From NCBI GenBank assembly GCA_900544635.1, contig UQVV01000062.1, forward strand, positions 1 through 8,917: a stretch of 8,917 bases of DNA, written 5' to 3'. The notes under the pieces were generated by a model. It was given only the letters and a program-made list of their open reading frames with translations. It was not told the DNA's origin and did not search any database. A program made the position numbers and the translations under genes. How positions within the stretch are numbered: position 1 is the stretch's first letter; every line of letters starts with the position of its first letter. The DNA is from an uncultured Cloacibacillus sp. (GTDB lineage Bacteria > Synergistota > Synergistia > Synergistales > Synergistaceae). Below, piece after piece: positions 1 through 6,299 of the stretch.

Positions 1-2
1 AG

Positions 3-836
3 TTTATCTGCGGTCTGGAGAACGAGTCTGTCTATGATATGGATGAAGATGATGACAACGAGGATGATGACACTGACGAAGAAGCCGATCAGGATAGCAG
101 GGGCGCCTTCGCCGGCTTTGTCCTGATGTCCAAAGGAAGCTGGGACAAGGCCCAGTTCATTCAGGATATGAAAGCAAAGTGGGACATCACCGTGGAGGAG
201 GATGAGGACGGGGGCAACCGCGACGACGCTGTGGTCTTTGAAGTGGGCGGCATGATCGCCGCTGTAAGCCTGATGCCCTATCCTATCCCTGACGGCGAGG
301 CCGAACTGAACGCAGAAAACAACTATATGTGGCCGGAGGCCGTAGACGCCGCGAAGACGCATAAAGCCCAAATCACTGTAGCCGTGATGGGCAATGACGC
401 CGGCCTGAAAGAGCGCGGCGAACTCTACGTCAAGCTCGCCGCCTGCTGCTGCCGTCAGAAGCGCGCGACCGGCATCTACACGAGCGGCACGGTCTTCGAG
501 CCGAGCTTTTTCTATAAATTCGCCGGCATGATGAAGGACGGAGAGTTTCCGATATTCAACCTGATATGGTTCGGCCTCTACCGCAGCGAGCGCGGCGTCT
601 GCGGCTACACCTACGGCATGGAGTGCTTCGGCAAGGACGAGATGGAGGTGCTCGACGCCGATGCTGAACCGTCGGACGTTCAGGGCTTCCTTTCGAGCAT
701 GGCGGCCTACGTCATAGAGTACGACGTGACGCTGAACGACGGCGAGACGATAGGCTTCTCGGCGGACGACAAGCACGCGATAACGCGCAGCGAAGGCGCG
801 GCGCTTCCCGGCATGACGCTGAAGATAGAATATTAA
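3..836 (+). CDS. DUF4261 domain protein, 5'-truncated by the window edge
   Basis: This is a protein of unknown function whose C-terminal half matches my memory of the DUF4261 family. Numbering from the ATG at 39, the family-like blocks are GIYTSGTVFEP (145-155), IWFGLYRSERG (176-186), GKDEMEVLDADAEPSDV (198-214) and GETIGFSADDKHAITRSEG (235-253). A run of Cys (136-138) precedes them. Residues 2-20 are almost all Asp/Glu, followed by a hydrophobic block GAFAGFVLMS (22-31) that looks like the start of the folded domain. There is no signal peptide or membrane segment. The frame stays open to the left edge, giving 12 more codons before that ATG. The nearest GGAG (17-20) lies 18 nt from it, too far for a ribosome binding site, so the true start is probably outside the window and the acidic stretch is an internal linker. 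If not, the gene starts at 39. It is probably cotranscribed with the DUF5713 gene 18 nt downstream. No function is claimed. Confidence 0.8.
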   Translation, partial: FICGLENESVYDMDEDDDNEDDDTDEEADQDSRGAFAGFVLMSKGSWDKAQFIQDMKAKWDITVEEDEDGGNRDDAVVFEVGGMIAAVSLMPYPIPDGEAELNAENNYMWPEAVDAAKTHKAQITVAVMGNDAGLKERGELYVKLAACCCRQKRATGIYTSGTVFEPSFFYKFAGMMKDGEFPIFNLIWFGLYRSERGVCGYTYGMECFGKDEMEVLDADAEPSDVQGFLSSMAAYVIEYDVTLNDGETIGFSADDKHAITRSEGAALPGMTLKIEY

Positions 837-854
837 AAACGGAGGGACACGGCG

Positions 855-1181
855 ATGAAAAAATTCGACGAAAACTACGTTCTGCTCAAAGATATGGTCG
901 AGGACGACTATTATCCGAAATTCCTCGTCGAGAAGGTGAAGGACTGCATCACGCCCGTCATCGCGCTGCTCGAAAGCGGCGAGACGGACAAGGAGGTCAT
1001 ACAGGCGAAGCTCGACGAGATGACGCTCGCCATCAACGATTTACAGGAGGAGTTCGACGAGAACGACAGCGAAATAGAGACGGTGGCGCGCGACAGCATA
1101 GGCGTGACAGTCGAATATATCCTCGACTGGTTCGGCATAGACATCGACGTTGAGGACGCGATAGGGGAGCGCGACTGGTAA
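855..1181 (+). CDS. DUF5713 family protein
   Basis: This small acidic cytosolic protein of 108 residues has no known function. It resembles the DUF5713 family as I recall it: an N-terminal block with an acidic/aromatic cluster and PKFLVEKVK (about 17-29), a central helix containing EEFDENDSEIETVARD (65-80), and a C-terminal DVEDAIGERDW ending in Arg-Asp-Trp. It looks all-helical, with no signal peptide or membrane segment. The start is supported by GGAGGG at 841-846, 8 nt before the ATG. It follows the DUF4261 gene by 18 nt with no promoter between them, and a strong terminator follows at 1205-1248. The two genes therefore look like the end of one transcript, separate from rapZ. Pairing with DUF4261 might reflect a shared role, but nothing in the sequence shows what that is. 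Confidence 0.82.
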   Translation: MKKFDENYVLLKDMVEDDYYPKFLVEKVKDCITPVIALLESGETDKEVIQAKLDEMTLAINDLQEEFDENDSEIETVARDSIGVTVEYILDWFGIDIDVEDAIGERDW

Positions 1182-1204
1182 ACCCGGCGTCGGCAGAGCG
1201 GCAT

Positions 1205-1248
1205 AAAGCGGCGGCTTCGAATCAAACTGCGCGAAGCCGCCGCTTTTT
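1205..1248 (+). terminator. Intrinsic terminator after the DUF5713 gene
   Basis: A perfect 15-bp stem pairs 1205-1219 (AAAGCGGCGGCTTCG) with 1232-1246, around a 12-nt loop, and runs into TTTTT at 1244-1248. This is a textbook Rho-independent terminator, starting 23 nt after the DUF5713 stop codon. It separates the two DUF genes from the rapZ operon. Confidence 0.92.
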
Positions 1249-1268
1249 CTGCGCTGCGCCCTTAAATT

Positions 1269-1277
1269 TGTTATAAT
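1269..1277 (+). promoter_or_regulatory. Extended -10 promoter candidate for the rapZ operon
   Basis: TGTTATAAT at 1269-1277 is a perfect extended -10 element (TG, one base, TATAAT). There is no convincing -35 hexamer 16-18 bp upstream, which is tolerated in extended -10 promoters. Transcription would begin near 1284, giving a leader of about 58 nt to the rapZ ATG at 1342. The leader opens with a small hairpin, AGGCCG (1286-1291) with CGGCCT (1296-1301) around a CTTT loop. It lies directly after the upstream terminator, as expected for a new transcription unit. Confidence 0.6.
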
Positions 1278-1341
1278 TCGCTTGTAGGCCGCTTTCGGCC
1301 TTATCTTCCGGCTGCGCCGCTGTAAGTGAGATGATTCAAAA

Positions 1342-2226
1342 ATGGATGGGAAAAGGGAGATAAAGCGCTGCATCATAATCACGGGTATGTCGGGGGCGGG
1401 GAAGTCCTCGGCTCTCAACGTATTTGAGGATCAGGGCTTTTACGCTATCGACAATCTTCCGCCCGCGCTGCTTCCGCAGCTCATGGACGTGCTCGCAAAC
1501 CACCCCGCGGCCGTGAATTACGGCGTCGCTGCGGTTGTGGACGCGCGCGGCAAGGAGCTGCTCAACGACCTCAGCTGCGTGGTGGAGAAGCTGCGCGAGA
1601 AGGGCGTGGACGCGGAGGTGCTTTTTATAAACGCGTCGGACGAGGCGCTCGTGCGCCGCTACGAGACGACGCGCCGCCGCCATCCGCTCGCGGACGGCAA
1701 CACGATACTCCAGGGCATACGCGAGGAACGCATGACGCTCTCGGCGATTATGGAAAAGGCCGACATAGTCATTGACACGAGCAAGTTTAAACTGCCCGAG
1801 TTCAAAGCCCGCGTGCTTGAGTCGACCGGAGTCTCCGTCGCGGAGCCGTCGGTCATCGTCAGCTCGTTCGGCTTCAAGTACGGCGCGCCGCAGGACGCGG
1901 ATTACATATTCGACGTGCGCTTCCTTCCCAACCCGAATTACGTTGACGACCTGCACATGCTTTCCGGCAAGGACGAAGCCGTGCGGCGGTATCTCGACGG
2001 CTTCCCGTCGCTGAAAAAGTTCCTCGACATGGCCGTGCCTCTGCTCGACTATATAGCCTCGGTCTACTGCGAGACGGGCAAGAAGCAGCTTCATATCTGC
2101 TTCGGCTGCACGGGCGGACGCCACCGCTCCGTCGCCGTGGCGGAGATTGTCGGAGCGGCGATAGCCTCCGCCGGCAAGCGCGTCGTAATCACGCACCGCG
2201 ACATAGACAAGGGCAATATGCGGTGA
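1342..2226 (+). CDS. rapZ: RapZ family RNase adapter / nucleotide-binding protein
   Basis: This is a RapZ (YvcJ/YhbJ) family P-loop protein of 294 residues, close to the usual family length. Visible motifs are the Walker A GMSGAGKS (15-22), the family block AIDNLPP (35-41), RRRHPL (112-117), DVRFLPNP (191-198) and the C-terminal signature GCTGGRHRSVAVAE (255-268). In E. coli, RapZ binds small RNAs GlmY/GlmZ and glucosamine-6-phosphate and delivers GlmZ to RNase E, thereby controlling glmS. The Bacillus homologue YvcJ binds and hydrolyses nucleotides. The sRNA role is not established outside enterics, so here the role in amino-sugar control is inferred. The protein is cytosolic. The ATG at 1342 is the only start after an in-frame TGA at 1327; it has only a weak GTGAG upstream, so initiation may be poor. 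Its stop overlaps the yvcK start by 4 bp, which suggests translational coupling. Confidence 0.95.
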   Translation: MDGKREIKRCIIITGMSGAGKSSALNVFEDQGFYAIDNLPPALLPQLMDVLANHPAAVNYGVAAVVDARGKELLNDLSCVVEKLREKGVDAEVLFINASDEALVRRYETTRRRHPLADGNTILQGIREERMTLSAIMEKADIVIDTSKFKLPEFKARVLESTGVSVAEPSVIVSSFGFKYGAPQDADYIFDVRFLPNPNYVDDLHMLSGKDEAVRRYLDGFPSLKKFLDMAVPLLDYIASVYCETGKKQLHICFGCTGGRHRSVAVAEIVGAAIASAGKRVVITHRDIDKGNMR

Positions 2227-3341
2227 GCGGAGCCCTCTTTTTCCTTGTTTTCACAGCGGCTTTCGCGGCGGGAGGGGCGTCCGTCTATTTCGCTTCCTCC
2301 AAGCGGCTTCGGCTGCGCCGCGCGAAGCATTCGAGGAGCAGCATAATCACGAACGCGATGGAATACAGGCTCTCGATGGGGCCGCGTATAGTCGCCATCG
2401 GCGGCGGCACGGGCCTTTCGACGCTGTTGGGCGGTCTCAAGGGCTTCACGCGAAACATCACGGCGGTCGTCGCCGTCACCGACGAGGGCGGAAGCTCCGG
2501 ACGCCTGCGCCAGGAGTGGGGGATGCTGCCGCCCGGCGACATCCGCAACTGCATCGTAGCGCTCGCGGAGAACGACAGCTCGCTGAACAGCCTGCTGAAT
2601 TTCCGCTTCGACAGGGGAGAGCTGAAGGGGCACAGCCTCGGCAACCTCATCCTGCTCGCTACGACGGAGATGATGGGGGATTTCCAGCGCGCAGTCGAGG
2701 AGCTCAACAAAATGCTCGCCATCCGCGGGCAGGTGCTCCCCGTGACGACGGAAAACGTAGTGCTGAAAGGCGAGACGAAGGACGGCGAAAGGCTCACGGG
2801 CGAGCTTGAAATATCGGACCACGGGCGCGAGCTCGCGAAGCTCTGGATAGAGCCGTCGGACGCGGAGCCGCTCGACGCGGTGAAGCGCGCGCTATCCGAG
2901 GCCGAGGTGATAGTGCTCGGCCCGGGCAGTTTGTTTACAAGCGTGATGCCGAACCTGCTGCTCACGGAGATGGCGGCGCTGCTGCGCGACGTGAAGGTCC
3001 CCATCATTTATATAGCGAACCTTATGACGCAGCCGAAGGAGACCGAGGGCATGAACATCGTCGCCCACGTCGACTGGATAGCGAGCATCCTCGGCGCGGT
3101 GCCGGACTACATACTCGCGAACCAGTCCGCGATACCGGAGGAATTCGTGACGCGCTACGCGAGCATCGGCGCGGAGCCGCTCTACCTGTCGGCAAAGGAA
3201 GAGGAATACCTCGAATCTCTCGGCAGCGAAATCATATACGGCGACTACTGCGAGATAAAGAACGGAAAATACCTGCGCCACAACGCGAAGCACCTTTCCG
3301 AGACGATAATGGAAATAGTGCGCGGCAACAGAAAGAACTGA
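2223..3341 (+). CDS. yvcK: YvcK/GlmR family carbon-flux factor with N-terminal membrane segment
   Basis: This protein belongs to the YvcK/GlmR (CofD-like) family. In Bacillus it is needed for growth on gluconeogenic carbon, binds UDP-GlcNAc and stimulates GlmS, thus directing carbon to peptidoglycan precursors. Visible motifs are IGGGTGLS (59-66), DEGGSSGRLR (87-96), PPGDIRNC (103-110), GHSLGNL (136-142), LGPGSLFTSV (232-241) and NLMTQPKET (266-274). At 372 residues it is longer than the roughly 317-residue B. subtilis protein. The extra N-terminus has a hydrophobic, Ala/Gly/Phe-rich stretch (about 4-25) followed by Arg/Lys-rich 28-38, which fits one membrane helix with the catalytic-type domain in the cytosol. 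The start is GTG at 2223, inside the rapZ stop (GTGA overlap), with AAGGGC at 2209-2214 as a ribosome binding site. An internal ATG (residue 52) would give a short soluble form starting just before the nucleotide-binding loop. It lies between rapZ and whiA, the classical order. Confidence 0.94.
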   Translation: MSGALFFLVFTAAFAAGGASVYFASSKRLRLRRAKHSRSSIITNAMEYRLSMGPRIVAIGGGTGLSTLLGGLKGFTRNITAVVAVTDEGGSSGRLRQEWGMLPPGDIRNCIVALAENDSSLNSLLNFRFDRGELKGHSLGNLILLATTEMMGDFQRAVEELNKMLAIRGQVLPVTTENVVLKGETKDGERLTGELEISDHGRELAKLWIEPSDAEPLDAVKRALSEAEVIVLGPGSLFTSVMPNLLLTEMAALLRDVKVPIIYIANLMTQPKETEGMNIVAHVDWIASILGAVPDYILANQSAIPEEFVTRYASIGAEPLYLSAKEEEYLESLGSEIIYGDYCEIKNGKYLRHNAKHLSETIMEIVRGNRKN

Positions 3342-3350
3342 GGCCAACTA

Positions 3351-4265
3351 ATGGAAAGCGTCAACAGAACTATTTGGGACGAATGGGGCGCGATGCCCTC
3401 GAACGAACAGGCGCGCGACGAAGCGGCGGGCATTCTCGACGGACTGCCTTCGCGCGCGCGCGGCGAGGAAATCATGTTTATATCGCCGCGCCTCTTCGCG
3501 GTCAGGCGTCTCATGCGGCTGTGGGGCGAGTGCTGCTCCTGTCCCGCGGACGGACAGCAGGGCATAAGGCTCGTCGACACGCAGATAAAGGGCAAGATAG
3601 TCTTCGCGGCGGACAAGGAGCGCACTGCGGATATACTCTCCGTCACGCGCTCGACGGCGAAGCGCACGCGCAACTGGGGCTGGGTGCGCGGCATCTTCGG
3701 AAGCTGCGGCGCGCTCTACATGCCGAAGGCCGGATATTACCTCATCATGCGCCCGCAGACGGCGAACGGCTCGGCGGAACGCCTCCAGGCGATACTGAAA
3801 TCCTGCGGCTTCACCGTCGGCGTGCGCAAGCGCGCGACCTACAGGGAGCTCACGCTGCGCGACCAGCAGCAGATAGTGACCCTGCTCTCGCGCATGGGGC
3901 TCGTCAAGACGGCGCTCTCGCTCGAGGAGACGGCGATATACCGCTCGATGCGCAGCCACGCGAACAAGCTCGTCAACTGCGACGCCGCGAACATCAACAA
4001 AAGCATCGAGGCGGCGCGCGGACAGATGGAGCTGATACGCCGCATGGACGAGCTGGGCATAACGGAAACGCTTCCGGAACCGCTTTTCGAGCTCGTCGCG
4101 GCGAGAAAACGAAATCCGAGCATATCTTTGAAAGAACTTGGCCAAACTTTACCGAGACCAATTAGCAAAAGTACGGTAGAATATAGATGGCGAAAGTTAG
4201 AACATATACTTCAGACGCAACTAAAGGGGGATGATGCCAATGTACTTAGGAAAAGCGGACGTTAA
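3351..4265 (+). CDS. whiA: WhiA family DNA-binding protein
   Basis: WhiA proteins join a LAGLIDADG-homing-endonuclease-like fold, without nuclease activity, to a C-terminal helix-turn-helix. In Streptomyces WhiA is a sporulation transcription factor; in B. subtilis it affects division and chromosome segregation. Here residues 1-95 form the WhiA N-terminal region. WVRGIFGSCGALYMPKAGYY (111-130) is the degenerate LAGLIDADG helix and its following strand. Residues 205-285 carry the HTH signature: NCDAANINKSIEAA (209-222), LPEPLFELVAARKRNPSISL (241-260) and ELGQTLPRPISKSTVEYRWR (262-281). The length of 304 is typical. The start is supported by GAGG at 3340-3343, 7 nt before the ATG, and the gap from yvcK is 9 nt. 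The last 100-150 bp are clearly more AT-rich than the rest of the gene and overlap the next gene's start by 26 bp. The family is confident; the exact role in this organism is unknown. Confidence 0.93.
   Translation: MESVNRTIWDEWGAMPSNEQARDEAAGILDGLPSRARGEEIMFISPRLFAVRRLMRLWGECCSCPADGQQGIRLVDTQIKGKIVFAADKERTADILSVTRSTAKRTRNWGWVRGIFGSCGALYMPKAGYYLIMRPQTANGSAERLQAILKSCGFTVGVRKRATYRELTLRDQQQIVTLLSRMGLVKTALSLEETAIYRSMRSHANKLVNCDAANINKSIEAARGQMELIRRMDELGITETLPEPLFELVAARKRNPSISLKELGQTLPRPISKSTVEYRWRKLEHILQTQLKGDDANVLRKSGR
4223..4230 (+). promoter_or_regulatory. Ribosome binding site that decides the debranching-gene start
   Basis: AAAGGGGG at 4223-4230 lies inside the whiA 3' end. Three in-frame ATGs follow, at 4231, 4234 and 4240. 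The first two touch or nearly touch the purine run, while 4240 has a normal 9-nt spacer. I therefore choose 4240, which gives an N-terminus MYLGKADVNTYDKG. The alternative at 4231 would add only three residues. Confidence 0.65.
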
Positions 4266-6198
4266 CACCTACGACAAAGGCGCCGGGAGAGAATTTCTGA
4301 TTTCAAACGGGCGCGGGAGTTACGGCTTCTCCACAGTCATAGGTGCTAACACGAGAAGGGAACACGGACTCCTGGTCGTCAGGAACGGAGAAGAAAAACA
4401 GCATTCCGTCCTCGTCAGTAAAATCGAAGAAACGCTCTTCGACCGCAACAAAAAATACCAGCTTTCGACAAATAGATACAAGGATCTGGTTTATCCCGAC
4501 GGTTACAGATACCTTCAGGAATATCAGGGAAATCCATATCCGAGCATGCTTTTCGTTATTCACAGCATCCTCCTGAAAAAATCTATATTTATGCCGCGCG
4601 GCAAGGAATGCACGGTGATCAAGTACGAGCTCCTCGCGGCTCCGGACAAGATCCGCCTCGACCTGCGCCCGCTCGTCGCGCACAGGTACAGCAACGCCGT
4701 CTGCGCCGAGTCGAACAGCGCCGATTTCAGCGTATCGTCCGACGACGCGCACAGCATCAGCATCAGCGGCAAGGGCCGCACGAGCCGCGTCTCCGCTACG
4801 GCTGGCACGTGGTCGCTCAAGCCGCTCTGGTTTGAGAACCTCATCTACGAGCAGGACGACCGCATCGACGCCCCGTCGGTGGACCACCTCTGGTCGCCGG
4901 GGCTCATCTCGAACGAGCTCTCCGAGGGCGACGTCCTCTACGTGGTCCTCTCGCAGGAACCGCAGAACTTCAACGCGAAGCAGCTTGCGGCGATGGAGCA
5001 GGAAGCCGCAGCCCGCTTCGAAGACATACTCGAACAGGCCAACATTCCGGCGAACAACAGCGCCGAACAGGATATGATAGTTTCCTCGTACCACCTCGTC
5101 GACGACCGCGAAGAGTGCACAGCGCCGATATATACGGGCTATCCCTCGGTCGACGCGAAGCCGCGCGACACCTTCATCGCGCTGCCGGGCCTTCTGCTTG
5201 CGACGGGCCGCGAGGCGGTCGCGCTCAAGACGCTGAAATACTGGCTCGGCGCGGCGGAGAAGAACGGCTGGGTCATGCCGGAGAGAGTCTCCGGCTGCGG
5301 ATGCGCCTTTGAAAACGGCGGAGCCGACAACGGACTCTGGTTCGTCTACGCGGCGGGCAAATACCTCGGCCACGTGAAGGACGCGGGAGCCGACGCCGAA
5401 ACGCTCGCGAACGGCGTGAAGCAGATTGTAGACAGATATCTCAACGGAGTGCCGCAGCTCGACGTCGTATGCGATTCGAACATGCTGCTCAAGCTCACAG
5501 TCTCCGACACGGCGCGCCACTGGATGGGCGCGACCGCAGGCGACGAAGTCGTCGTCGCGCGCAAGGGCTACCTCGTCGAGGTCAACGCGCTCTGGTACAA
5601 CGCGCTGAAGACCGCCGAGCAGCTCACCGGCGACAAACAGTACGGAGAAGCGGCGGAGAAGTGCGCGAAGTCCTTCAACGACACCTTCTGGAGCTTCGAC
5701 ATGAACGGCCTCTACGACTGCGTCGATCCCGAGACCTTCAAGACCGACAACTCAATCAGGCCGAACCAGATACTCGCGGCGTCGCTGCCCTACAGCCCGC
5801 TTTCGCCCGAGACCGCGCAGAAGGTCGTCCGCCTCTGCTGGAACGAGCTCTACACGACCTACGGCCTCCGCACGCTCGACCCGCGCCACGATAAATTCAA
5901 GGGCCGCTTCGAGGGCCGCCTCGACCAGCGCATCAAGGCCTGCTACCGCGGCATGGCGTGGCCCTGGCTCCTCGGCCAGTTCATAACGGCCTACCTGAAA
6001 TACAACCCGACGAGGAAGGACCTCGGCTGGGCGTTCATCCGTCCGTTCAACTCGCACCTGCGCCACGGATGCCTCGGCGGAGTGGCCCAGCTCTTCGACG
6101 GCATGATGCCGTACCGCCCGCACGGAGACGTGCTCAGCGCCGCGGCTCTCGGAGAACTGCTCCGCGTGCTTCACGAAGACCTTGAAACGGAAGCGTAA
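4240..6198 (+). CDS. Amylo-alpha-1,6-glucosidase-like protein (GDE_C/GH133 type) with altered active-site motifs
   Basis: This 652-residue cytosolic protein has the architecture of bacterial/archaeal glycogen debranching enzymes. The N-terminal beta domain has NGRGSYG (23-29) and GANTRREHGLLV (35-46). The C-terminal (alpha/alpha)6 domain, from about 270, has GYPSVDAKPRDTFIALPG (300-317), ADNGLWF (362-368), VEVNALWYNAL (446-456), RPNQILAASLP (507-517), YRGMAWPWLLGQF (569-581) and LFDGMMPYRPHG (618-629). Family members hydrolyse the alpha-1,6-linked glucose left at trimmed glycogen branches. Several positions differ from the family as I recall it: the FTDWGRDT block reads VDAKPRDT, the HRGTVWPW block reads YRGMAWPW, and the Glu of SEIFDG is Gln617 in AQLFDG. 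That Glu aligns with the general base of GH15 glucoamylases. It may thus be inactive, a binding protein, or act on another substrate. It overlaps whiA by 26 bp and probably shares that operon; the first 350 bp are AT-richer than the rest. Family confident, activity doubtful. Confidence 0.85.
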   Translation: MYLGKADVNTYDKGAGREFLISNGRGSYGFSTVIGANTRREHGLLVVRNGEEKQHSVLVSKIEETLFDRNKKYQLSTNRYKDLVYPDGYRYLQEYQGNPYPSMLFVIHSILLKKSIFMPRGKECTVIKYELLAAPDKIRLDLRPLVAHRYSNAVCAESNSADFSVSSDDAHSISISGKGRTSRVSATAGTWSLKPLWFENLIYEQDDRIDAPSVDHLWSPGLISNELSEGDVLYVVLSQEPQNFNAKQLAAMEQEAAARFEDILEQANIPANNSAEQDMIVSSYHLVDDREECTAPIYTGYPSVDAKPRDTFIALPGLLLATGREAVALKTLKYWLGAAEKNGWVMPERVSGCGCAFENGGADNGLWFVYAAGKYLGHVKDAGADAETLANGVKQIVDRYLNGVPQLDVVCDSNMLLKLTVSDTARHWMGATAGDEVVVARKGYLVEVNALWYNALKTAEQLTGDKQYGEAAEKCAKSFNDTFWSFDMNGLYDCVDPETFKTDNSIRPNQILAASLPYSPLSPETAQKVVRLCWNELYTTYGLRTLDPRHDKFKGRFEGRLDQRIKACYRGMAWPWLLGQFITAYLKYNPTRKDLGWAFIRPFNSHLRHGCLGGVAQLFDGMMPYRPHGDVLSAAALGELLRVLHEDLETEA

Positions 6199-6224
6199 AT
6201 TTTCCGCAAAGCTTTAGCTTCAAG

Positions 6225-6252
6225 CCTCCGTCCGTCGTTTGACGTACGGAGG
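6225..6252. repeat. Inverted repeat after the debranching gene
   Basis: CCTCCGT (6225-6231) pairs with ACGGAGG (6246-6252), and inside it CGTC (6233-6236) pairs with GACG (6241-6244) across a GTTT loop, with one mismatch between the two stems. On the + strand it is followed by AAAAA rather than T residues, so it is not a usual terminator for the upstream gene. It may protect the mRNA 3' end or be part of the gap upstream regulatory region. Confidence 0.5.
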
Positions 6253-6257
6253 AAAAA

Positions 6258-6296
6258 GCCGTGAGAGGGATAAGCTGCAGTTTATCCCTCTCCGGC
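6258..6296. promoter_or_regulatory. Long inverted repeat immediately upstream of the gap promoter box
   Basis: GAGAGGGATAA (6263-6273) and TTATCCCTCTC (6282-6292) are perfect 11-bp arms around an 8-bp centre that contains CTGCAG. A further GCCG/CGGC pair (6258-6261 with 6293-6296) extends the stem past one bulged T. The repeat ends 3 bp before TATAAT at 6300, so it covers the -35/spacer region and is placed like a repressor operator. As a hairpin it has no T-run on the + strand. On the minus strand it is followed directly by TTTTT, so there it would look like an intrinsic terminator. The two readings are both possible. Confidence 0.55.
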
Positions 6297-6299
6297 AAA

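Noticed and set aside
1336..2196. 286-codon minus-strand frame opposite rapZ
   Set aside because: Fully antisense to rapZ, His/Arg/Val-rich, no motif; shadow frame.
3374..4165. 263-codon alternative + strand frame within whiA
   Set aside because: Ala/Arg/Gly-rich out-of-frame reading of GC-rich sequence; the whiA frame carries the conserved domains.
4231..4239. ATG at 4231 as the start of the debranching gene
   Set aside because: It touches the purine-rich ribosome binding site, leaving no spacer; ATG at 4240 has a normal 9-nt spacing.
4303..5520. 405-codon minus-strand frame opposite the debranching gene
   Set aside because: Low-complexity Arg/Val/Glu-rich composition typical of an antisense mirror frame; the + strand frame has strong family motifs.
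6239..6244. TTGACG as a -35 box for gap
   Set aside because: It matches the consensus in five of six positions but no -10-like hexamer lies 15-19 bp downstream; TATAAT at 6300 is 55 bp away.
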